From the NCBI RefSeq assembly GCF_000764305.2, contig NW_025937478.1, positions 52,124-116,123 on the forward strand: 64,000 nt of DNA, read 5' to 3'. Positions within the stretch are counted from its first letter, which is position 1; each line of letters starts with the position of its first letter. The notes under the pieces were generated by a model that did not search any database, had not been told where the DNA came from, and saw nothing but the letters and a program-made list of their open reading frames with translations. The translations under genes were made by a program, and so were the position numbers. Shown here one piece after another: positions 54,721 to 64,000 of the stretch. The stretch comes from Hyalella azteca. Taxonomy: Eukaryota; Arthropoda; Malacostraca; Amphipoda; Hyalellidae.

Positions 54721-54847
54721 TAAGATTTGAATCTTCATATCAAAATGAGGCTAAAAGTATAATCTCGTGAAAATTAATTTGGTCTCGGATTAAGAATTTT
54801 TTGTTTACCAATTTTTGCACATTTTTGCATAATAAAGAGAGGAAATA

Positions 54848-55072
54848 AGGTCTCGGACAAATTTACGGCCGGACCCGCGGCCGGTCTCGCGGCAGGAAAG
54901 GTTTTCTTAGTGTTTTTATGGGTTTTTCTAGGTTTTTGTGTTTTTAATGGAACCTGTTCCTGACTGGACCTAACCTGCGAGGTTTTCGTTGATTGGCTAG
55001 GTTATTTCTATGTTTGGAGTCCGACGGCCGCGAGACCGGCCGCGGGTCCGGCCGTAAATTTGTCCGAGACGT
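54848..55072. mobile_element. Palindromic MITE, 225 bp, 9-bp target duplication
   Basis: Long inverted ends (about 43 bases) contain GTCTCGGACAAATTTACGGC and GGACCCGCGGCCGGTCTCGC. GAGGAAATA is duplicated at 54839-54847 and 55073-55081. A 9-bp duplication with long inverted ends suggests a Mutator-like MITE. A single related arm lies within the hAT element at 37951. Confidence 0.85.
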
Positions 55073-55136
55073 GAGGAAATATGTGTAGTTTCAGCGCTGA
55101 ATTTTTCAACATAGAATAAACAAAACCGTCAATTTA

Positions 55137-55245
55137 CTTCTTGCTTAATTTGCGGAATTCGTTCATCCGCGCTATTCCATTGATCATTCGTTCGCCATTT
55201 CAGCTACTTGAGCGTCTTCGGTCTTCCGCGTCTTCAGCTTTCAAG
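55137..55245 (+). repeat. Repeat family B copy
   Basis: CTTAATTTGCGGAATTCGTT through GCGTCTTCAGCTTTC. It is the cleanest plus-strand copy in the window. Confidence 0.8.
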
Positions 55246-55584
55246 TATTACTATTACCCTGTCGGCACGAGTCTAGGATATTCCCGTCGAAGCTGCGGTT
55301 AAACCGGAGGCAGATGTATCTACCAATTTGTGAGAACTGGTTCTAGACTTCAAGTAATTCATGTATTTACGATAGTTTGAGGTTTTGTCCTTTAATAAGA
55401 CCGATAATTTAGGTAGGCGATGGCAATGATAAGAGTAGCATTTTTGCTGTTTCATGTTACTTTTTTTTCTTTCTACTTAGTAAGAGTTGTGTTTGTCTAT
55501 AATATTTTTATGAAATCTAGACCTATTACTAATTCTTGTATTTTATAATCTATGCCAAAGTTTTGTTTATTTAGTACTAGTAGG
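55246..55584. other. Spacer with one arm of a large inverted repeat
   Basis: 55513-55555 (ATCTAGACCTATTACTAATT...) is the inverse of 59175-59217. No gene was supported. Confidence 0.55.
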
Positions 55585-56759
55585 CAGAGCTGGGCAGCGC
55601 TACTTTGAAATGTAGCACCGCTACTGCTACCGCTACATGCTCTAAATGTAGCGGGCGCTACCGCTACAGTAAAATGTAGCGTGCTACATTAGCCGCTACA
55701 ATGGCCAAAATTATTAGAAATCTCTTAATATTTATTGTTCTGCTATTGGGATTTACTCATAAACATTAGATGAGAATAAAACATTTTCAAAACATATCAA
55801 TTCAACTTTATTGAAATTAACCTAACCAAACTAGTACTGGTTACTGTGGTTAGACACAGTAAATAGAAGTTAGTTATTTACTTATTTTTATGTTTTACCT
55901 TCCCTACATGTAAATAGAGTGTCGGCTTGAGGTGCACCTTAGTTACCCGCCTGGCGTTGTATGAGGAGGTGTGCATGCAGTTGCTCCCACCATCCTTGAC
56001 TGGAATCAATCTCCTATAAAGTTTAGTTTTGTATCCTTTCTACATTGAGTGCCTATTGCGATGCGCTCGGGGCTTTGTCGCGCTCTCCTGAACATTCACA
56101 CTTATTGCCACAGCAAACCTATCTCCTCCTAGAGTTTTGAATCTACAGCGATGAGACATATACCATTCGATTCGTAAAGACCATACCTATCGAGTTATTG
56201 AGCCTTTTTTTAGATTTGTGCATAGTTTGGCTTCAAAATGAGGGGGAGGGGGGAAATTTGAAGAAAATGAGAAAAAATGAGAAGAAAACGGAAAAATGCG
56301 TATAACAAATTTAAGGCAAAAATCAAAAAAGGGCTCGATAACTCGATAGGTATGGTCTTTACGCATCGAATGGTATGTGTCTCAATGTTGTAGCTTGAAA
56401 ACTCTAGGAGGAGATAGATTTCTGCAGTACCCCTTTTTGTCCGTCTTCTATGAATTTCACGTTTTCTATTAATTTTTCCAAAAAAATCATACGAACAAAA
56501 TGTTCTTGTATTTTGGTTTTACATATATGTGTGAAATTTCAGAAAGATCCGTTAGTAAATGTGGAAGTTTTTCTGGAGGGTATACCCCCCCTTAAGTAAA
56601 AGGCTTTTTCTATAAATGTAGCGGTAGCGCTGTAGCGGCAAAACCTCGTATCGCTACTTTAATATGTAGTGGGCGCTACTGCTACCACTACATTGCCGTA
56701 AATGTAGTGACGCTACCGCTACCGCTACTGAAAATGTAGCTCACTACTGCCCACCTCTG
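55585..56759. mobile_element. hAT-type element, 1175 bp, TAGCG-rich ends, exact 8-bp duplication
   Basis: Ends CAGAGCTGGGCAG and CTGCCCACCTCTG are inverted repeats. CTAGTAGG is duplicated at 55577-55584 and 56760-56767. Subterminal zones carry about 20 GCTAC/GTAGC motifs. Inside, 56121-56204 and 56331-56415 form a long hairpin. No transposase. Confidence 0.9.
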
Positions 56760-57224
56760 CTAGTAGGCTACTAAAAGTACTACTTGAGTAGGGTAAATGA
56801 GGTATATTCTGACACATTAAGGACGTAGCAAAGAATGAATGGCTATAAAAAAATCACTGTATGCGCAACTCGAGTTCTGTTTGCTTTACGTCACTCTCAA
56901 AACACCGCACTACACGCAACAAAAAGTGTTAACTGAGCATCCACGAGAGCAGGTTGTGTGGTGCCTAGAGCTCTTCGATTGCTTGTTGTTTGCTCTGTAG
57001 CCTTGCACGTGCGTTGCTCCCATTCTCTCGTCTCGTTCTTGCTGACGCGGCGATTTTATTATTGACACGTCTTTATACTGAGTGTGCTCGTTATTCTTTT
57101 GCGGCGTGCCACTTGCTTGACTGGCTGTACGTAGTATTCGATCTAGCATAAGCTTAATTTTGATTGTAGCCACAGCAGCCGTTACGTCTTGGTTTTCGCC
57201 TAACCTTATGGAAACGGCCGAGGG

Positions 57225-57759
57225 ATGGAGGGGAGAGGACGTGGGTGCCTGAGTTGCTCGACTGTTAACAACAGGAAGAGGACAGTTAGTTGTTCTTCGT
57301 GTGAGGGATGTTACCATCTCTCATGCGTAGGGCTGACTAGAGCACAGGCAGACGCCTTCGGGCGTTGGCTGTGCCCAGGTTGCTTGGGTAGAGCCAGTGT
57401 CGGTATAGCAGAAAGACCCGTAGATTTCGACTTCTTGGGGTATGTTTCTCGGTGTTGTGCTAATGGTAGAGCACTGAAAAGGGTGCCCCGGGGAGCTGTG
57501 GTCTGCGCAGCGGATGCTCTGCAGAAACTGCTGGAGGCGGCGTTAAGTGAAGACAGTACTCCATTAGCGTGGGGTAGATTGCTGTCATTTGGGTGGATCG
57601 CGCTGCGGCAGCCGGAGAGCAGCGGTTCGTCTCACTCACTAACCACAGTAGTCAAGAGGCAGATTCGAGCATTTATTGAATCTGACCATCTGGTGGCTCC
57701 GGAAGAAAGAGTGAGGCGGGAGTCGGGAAACGGAAATCAAGAGCTCGGAAGGCGAGTGG
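57225..57759 (+). CDS. PHD-finger protein, partial (retroelement ORF1-like), cut by an assembly break
   Basis: From MEGRGRGCLSCSTVNNRKRT. Zinc ligands follow a PHD pattern: C-x2-C, C-x2-C, YHLSC and W-x-CPGC (about residues 8-54). Then come DFDFLGYVSRCCANGRALKR, a helical stretch with SEDSTPLAWGRLLSFGWIAL, and TTVVKRQIRAFIES. To my memory such PHD-plus-'AWGRLL...VKRQ' N termini occur in ORFs of non-LTR retrotransposons in invertebrates; this was not checked. The 178 readable codons end at an N at 57760, then poly(A), so the C terminus is unknown. GC-rich compared with its flanks. Confidence 0.65.
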
Positions 57760-58373
<614 letters not shown>

Positions 58374-59134
58374 ACAAATATGGCAACAAACTGTTGCCAT
58401 ATTTATTTAAAAGCCTTTATAATGCAAACCTACCAAATCCCTATATTCCGACGCTGTGTGTGACTAAATTTGGCACTTTGTGAGACTAATTCCGGCCGCG
58501 CTTCAAACTCTACTAATTCATAATTCCGACCCCCTTGTGTTCGAATTCCGATCGCTGTGTGAGCTGTATTGGAATACGACACAGCTTAGAATTAGAACAC
58601 TATTGAATATTGAACACTACATTATTAGACTTTTAATTAAGAGCTATTAAGCTTTTAATTAAGAAAATTTTAATTTTTGCACACAGCTCAGAATGAGCTG
58701 TGTGTGTCCAATTCCAAGTTGTGTCGGAATCAGTTTTTATGTGTCTTAACTTAATCATCTGTTAATTTATTTACCACTTGAAATTAGCAAATACAAGTAT
58801 ACTTAAAGGATTCCTAATATATTCACAGACTTATTTAAAAGTCTCAAACCATAATATTCTTTCTACACAAGCAGTTTATCACTATTTGGTAGAGCAAGGT
58901 CAACTATCAACTTTGACACGTTTTTCGATGATCTCACTGGGTGACGTGCACTGTCTCTCTTTGGATCTTAACATTTTCCCGCCAGACGGCCCAGACCTAG
59001 CGTTTTGGCAATAGTTTGGCGCACAATAGTATGACGTCACTATTTCAACCATCAACGAATGCGTGGAACAAAGACAAAGCTTAATATAAAGGAAAACCTA
59101 GAGAAGTGTCGGAATATACCGCGTTTACCCTAGT

Positions 59135-60120
59135 AGTAGTGTAGTACTACTAGAAAACAAATGTAAATGATGATGTAGAAAAATACAAGAATAATTAGTA
59201 CTAATAGGTCTAGATCTTCCAGGAGGAATGACACGCATGCTGGAATTCTGGAGAGCTATTAAATTAACCAGTGTACATACTAACATACCAACATGATTAA
59301 CATAGGCATAGTATATTGGATACAACCAATTATAGTCTGGAGAGGGACATGTAGCCACCTAAAAATGACAGATACATTATGCACTATCTTAGAAGGCTAG
59401 AATTCTAGCCTGGGAAAACAACAGCACATGGAAAACCAACTGGATCTACATTTCTCCACTCAACCATGAAGGCATGATTGGCATGAACTTACCAGCAGAC
59501 TCAAGTGGAAAATGGGTGCTGAGGGTGCAAGCAGGCTCAGTGTCACCAATATATGATTTATAGCCCAAAGCATCGCCAGCCATTTTCATGATGAGTCGCC
59601 GGGTAATTTTTATTAAGAAATTGCTTCTAACAACTTTGATAGTATATCCCTTACTCTCCATGCACTGCAACACTTGCACTCATCGCAACTGATTTCTGGA
59701 AAACCTTCACTGCATCCTGATCCATCCAACGTACCGGAAAGCAGAAACCTTTTTGTATACGCTTGCAGTCATTCGTTAAGATTTTCAACTATTTTCTAAA
59801 TAGTTGCCAGAAACTGGCAAATATCTAAAATGCAATAATTTCAATTCAAATGTGTTGGCAAGATCTTCTGAAGGCATTAATTTTGCTGCTGATGCATAGC
59901 CAAAGATCTTGCAATATTCACCCACTTTCTGCACCCTGGGGAAAATGCATCTTCTTTGTAACTGAACCAATCATAAGATCTTCAATTCTGTTTTGATCTG
60001 CTGAAAATTCAGAATATAATTAATTATTAGTAATGTGCCATGGATAATGGAAGGAATTCTTACATTACAGTCAAATGAGTCAATGAATTTAAAAATGTAA
60101 AACACTGAAATCAGGTTGGG
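59135..60120. other. Spacer before duplication copy 3
   Basis: 59175-59217 is an inverted-repeat arm. 59215-59350 is a CCAAT-block relative. A minus-strand stretch 59679-59497 (KVVRSNFLIKITRRLIMKMA) is bounded by AG/GT signals but is unrecognised. Nothing else was supported. Confidence 0.45.
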
Positions 60121-61282
60121 AAAAACCCACTTTTTTCTGAAATATTGCGGCTCTGATATCATATAATTTCAGTAGGTATAAAATCTTGCGGCTCTAATGT
60201 CATGTATTTTTGTTTGGTTGAAAAAATTATGGTTTGCAGTTCGCAAACATGTCGATTCATAAAATTTTCAACTTCCAAAATATGCATTACTTCAACGTTC
60301 CTGCCGAAATATCCTTCAGAATGTATTAACAACAAGTCAACTCAAAACATTTCCTTGAAGATTGCGTAGTTGCAGTTATATCAGAGCGGTCAGACTGCAT
60401 TGTCACTTGTTCAGTTGCCACTTAAGTGAAGATAAATGTTAGTGTTGCTGTATGATTGGGCTTTTTTAGGGTAAAATTAGATATTTGGGGTAACACATGC
60501 ATGTGACTATGTAAACAAGTTTGCGGCTTGTATATGGCTTTTCATGGCAAAGATATGGAATCCATGGCTCAAAGAAATGGAACATGGCTGGCAAACCCAT
60601 AAAACCATGGCTTGAAAAATCCAGTTGTGGCTTGCCAAGTAGATATATTCCATGCCTGACTGAAATTAGGTGTTTTAACTATTATTGGTATACAGCAAGA
60701 TTGAAAATTTTATCCATAATACTGAAATTCTACAGCTTCAAGGGACATACCTGCCAAGTTGTTAAAACTTTAGAGCCTCTTGAGTCTTGACCCAATTTCA
60801 ATCTGCACTTTTGTTAACAATCCAATGGAAATTGATAGCTTGAATCCTGTGGCTCTGAAAATGGCAAGATAGCTCTAGCCATATTTCAGAAATTAAATAT
60901 ATTCCATGCATGGTATACAGCCTATTTAAATGACAACATATATTCCCTAGCTCCTGGCATACCTTCCTGACTGTGGTAATGGATATGCATATGCCTAATT
61001 CTTGTTCACAATTCTTACATTTATCCTAAAGAAGAGAGAAGAATGTCAATGGGAAAGAATTTTCCCATTGATCAGCATGGCAGATAGGAGCATAAAAGTA
61101 GGATTTTATTTGTTTTTCTTTATTTTATTTTATTTATTGTGACTCTTCACTGGCTACTATAAACAATGGAGAGAATCACTGCTGCCTGCTGGGAACAAAG
61201 CTGGGGCTGGCAAAATCATAGAATATTTGATGATGCACTTGCAGGTAATGGTTTGGGACAGTTTTGACTTGAAGTTGGTATA

Positions 61283-61545
61283 CCACTGGGCAGGGTGGCC
61301 CAGTGGTTAAAGTTCAGAGTATCAGAATTGGCACAGAGAGGCGCGGGTTCGATCCCTGCTCTGTGCACCAGTTTTTGGTAAGAATCGGCAAGAAAGCCTG
61401 GTGGTTAAGCAAAAGCAGAATTGTAGCAGTGAGTTGCAAGTTCGAGACCGCAAAATGCTGTATATGTTCTGCGATGTTAAGAATCGGCGACAGGCCTACG
61501 GCCTAATAAACGTTGAAACCGCTATAATTATTATTATTATTATTA
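61283..61545 (+). mobile_element. tRNA-derived SINE, best preserved, followed by (ATT)n
   Basis: A box TGGCCCAGTGG and B box GGGTTCGATCC are in tRNA order and spacing. A body follows with TAAGCAAAAGCAGAATTGTA, GTTCGAGACCGCAAAATGCT and GGCGACAGGCCTACGGCCTA, then an ATT tail. Copy 1 of the duplication has the uninterrupted site GAAGTTGGTATATAGAAATG at about 23302, so the insertion is specific to copy 3. Confidence 0.9.
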
Positions 61546-61900
61546 TATAGAAATGTGTCACTTGAGTACAGCTTCTTGCCTCTTAGCTTATAATAGTTAT
61601 TGCATGATGGGCATTGGCACCAGGGCTTGCTTGAATTAAAAGTTAAATTTGTGACCCCTGTCTGCACTCCCAAAGCCATTTTAGTGGCCACAACCTATTT
61701 AATCATGAGGAATTATTGCATATGGTATATCAGGCATTTATGAAATATTTAATACTTCAATAGTTTTCATTTTACAAACACTTAATGCATAATATCTTAT
61801 TTTCAGCCATTTTTTTATCACAATAGCCTAATCAAATTATCTTGGTATGTCTCACAGCCTCCTAATATATTTTTTAAAATATTAGATTTAGAGGCTTTTT

Positions 61901-61985
61901 AGCGCATTTTCTCATTTATCGAAAAATGCAGTATTGTGCTCGCCATGTCTGTCTGTCCGTCCGTCTGTCTGTCCATCCGTGACTG
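61901..61985 (-). mobile_element. 106-bp MITE, family D, truncated
   Basis: AGCGCATTTTCTCATTTAT, GTGCTCGCCATGTCTGTCTG and a long GTCCGTCC run, then divergence; the second end is missing. Confidence 0.7.
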
Positions 61986-63853
61986 TGAAAGTCCGTGTCT
62001 TGTGAAAGGAAATATGTCTTAGCCCAAACTCATATGTTGTTGAATACTTCTATTTTTCCACAAAATTTAGCATTCATTTCAATTTTAAAGGGGGTGTTAT
62101 AACTGCCTGGATTGCTGTCATTGTTCACAAATTTTACTCCTGAACTAGTCATGTAAGCAATGCACAGCCTAAACCTGCACAGCTTCACTTAGCCTCAGAG
62201 CTACAAAGTTGCAAACCAAGCAAGAAAAACTGCATGCCACACTGGTTCCAAAGATGGCTTAAAGCCATGGTGCAGTATATCCGGGGTGACTTCTACAGTC
62301 AATAGTCTTATGGATTTGTAACCACAGCATCCCCATACCTTTGCACTTCCTCACCTCTCCACCTTGCTGCAACCAATAAGGTTAGGTTATGTCCAGACTG
62401 TCCAGTCACGTGGATTTGGATGAATAGTTTAGAGCCTCTTGCTCTAATGTAGAGGTAGGGCCATGCTGCGGTTGCAACTTCATCAAGACTGTACTGACTT
62501 TAGCAGTAGATGTGGACTTATGGCAGTATGCTTGTGCACAGAAAGAAATATATTAGTGATTGTGGTATTATGCCAACCTTGCCACTAATGTGCATCCCTA
62601 ACTGCCAATGTTGATAACAAAGCCAGTGTTAGGTAGACAGTGTTTTTGCGTGTGAAAGGTGAAAATGAATTGCTGACTATATATGTCACTTTGCTGCTTG
62701 ATCTCTATATATTTTGTATATATAAGCCTCTTTTAAATATTACAGTCAAAGTTTCAGTGAGCTATCCCACACAATTTACTGCAAAATAATTATAAAATCA
62801 TTAAAACAATCATTTCGGGGGATTTAAATAGAGATTTTTAAAACCTGCAGCCAGCAATCATATCTATACCTAATTCTCTTTCTGTCATTGGTGAACCCAC
62901 AAAAATCTCTCCCCAAAAGCGCAGTACACGTAAAAATCATATCTGGTGTATCTATGGACTTTATCCTGAAGCTGCAATACTTGAATGACATGTCAAATTA
63001 CTTGATGACTTCATTTTATTTTAAAATAGGGGTTTGCTTCTACTCTATATTTGAAAAAAATGTGCATCATCAATGATAACAATATTCAAAAGTTTAGTAT
63101 GGAAATGAAACTTTTTATTTTAGCATATCTATCAACTATATTTATAGATCAATCTAAATAAAATATGCAGTCTTGTTTATCCCAAATATCCAAAATTTAC
63201 TATTCTTTTCCTTTGGTCTGCAAAAAGTAAGAAGAAAACAGGGGCCGTTTTAGGTTACGTACTGCTGAAATTAGGTCTATCATCAAAATGAAACATCTGA
63301 AGCTTACACACTCTGAAATTTCTTTATAGATTAAATGCTATTTATTGTAGTGTTCTAAATGCACTGTAAATGAATATTAGGAAGCAAGACTAATTAATCA
63401 AACCTCCACAGAAGTTGATGCAGCCTAACGGGGATGTTATAGTCTGTATCAAGTGTCTCACTATCAAACACCTAAATAATGTAGAGTGGTGATCTAGAAT
63501 ACAATCTAGAAAAGTCTCAAACTATCAAATACCTGAATAATCTAGAGTGGTGATCTAGAATATGATCTAGAGTAATGTCAAACTAACCCCTAAATAATCT
63601 AGAGTGGTGCATGCTGTCCCAAGGACTCAATGCTCCACTCAAAGTTTGCTACACTGACTCTTGAACTCTAAATAATGCCAGTGTACTGCATACAAACTTG
63701 TTCTTTCTCTAACATCCAAAAATGTCTTCACAGAATAAGGTCACTGATTCTTGAGTTGCTTTCAATTAATACTTGGACTTTGATTACAAATAAACTTCAG
63801 TTTAATTTGAAACCTGCAAAATTCAATCAGTATTATGATGAATAAATGAAGGC

Positions 63854-63947
63854 ATGCACAATGTCTCCGATGATGCAGTCAACAGCAGCTGGCACGCTGA
63901 GCTGAGCACCCAAATGTCTTCTGAATCTTGCAAAGTTGAGGCTGATG
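63854..63947 (+). pseudogene. Duplicated 5' exon of the zinc-finger gene (copy 3)
   Basis: Reads MHNVSDDAVNSSWHAELSTQ to VEAD and ends at a GTGAGC donor. ATGATGAATAAATGA upstream carries the same N-terminal break as copy 1. Exon 2 would lie beyond the window. Confidence 0.6.
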
Positions 63948-64000
63948 GTGAGCTGTAGTTTTAAGGGATTCATAAATTGCTCACAATTGTGTAAAATTGG

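Larger units (their letters stand above)
60121..64000 (+). repeat. Segmental duplication copy 3 (runs off the window end)
   Basis: Collinear with 22412-26760 from 60421 onward, and with the inverse of 51260-51020 before that. Differences: a SINE at 61283-61545, about 405 bases missing at 61692, other sequence in place of the pogo-like gene, and three rather than two TCTAGAGTGGTGATCTAGAA units near 63480-63610. Confidence 0.85.

Noticed and set aside
61292..61372. tRNA gene
   Set aside because: A and B boxes are present, but the segment is fused to a conserved SINE body and found in other copies; no proper acceptor stem or anticodon loop could be folded by eye.

Overview
This is eukaryotic, intron-rich, AT-rich DNA with short exons, GT/AG introns and a dense load of transposons. 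It probably comes from an arthropod. The Mi-2 and CNOT10 orthologues, mariner, pogo, hAT and Jockey/R1-like elements, tRNA-derived SINEs and a CEYSC-type C2H2 finger array fit a crustacean, perhaps a malacostracan, but the sequence alone does not prove this. No prokaryotic features, rRNA, genuine tRNA gene or CRISPR array were seen.

Layout. (1) 1-5645, plus strand: last 14 exons of a Mi-2/CHD4-type chromatin remodeller; the 5' part lies outside the window. (2) 5965-15403, minus strand: a complete 17-exon CNOT10 gene (751 codons plus stop as reconstructed), tail to tail with Mi-2, with crossing poly(A) signals. These two are the only clearly conserved housekeeping genes. (3) About 16-22 kb: wreckage of non-LTR retrotransposons around a 398-base assembly gap. 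(4) 22.4-27.2 kb, 47.3-51.3 kb (inverted) and 60.1-64.0 kb: three copies of a segmental duplication carrying two small exons that encode acidic SUMO-type motifs (IKEEP, VKVEP). Only the middle copy is followed by a zinc-finger exon (43.1-45.2 kb). It forms a plausible three-exon transcription-factor gene on the minus strand. (5) 28-43 kb and 51-60 kb: almost entirely repeats. They hold three hAT-type elements with exact 8-bp target duplications, a piggyBac-type MITE with TTAA ends, a TA-flanked terminal-inverted-repeat family (one member carrying a PHD-finger ORF), a palindromic MITE with 9-bp duplications, a 106-bp MITE family, Penelope-like debris with a hammerhead-like motif, and several minisatellites.

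The genes do not form a pathway. Mi-2 (NuRD-type nucleosome remodelling) and CNOT10 (CCR4-NOT deadenylase scaffold) are neighbours by position. The most informative parts are the zinc-finger locus, with an internal in-frame duplication and a 44-bp minisatellite whose copy number sets the frame, and the nested transposons whose empty sites can be read from paralogous copies in the same window. Exon coordinates were worked out by hand from splice sites and codon phase; no alignment or search was run.
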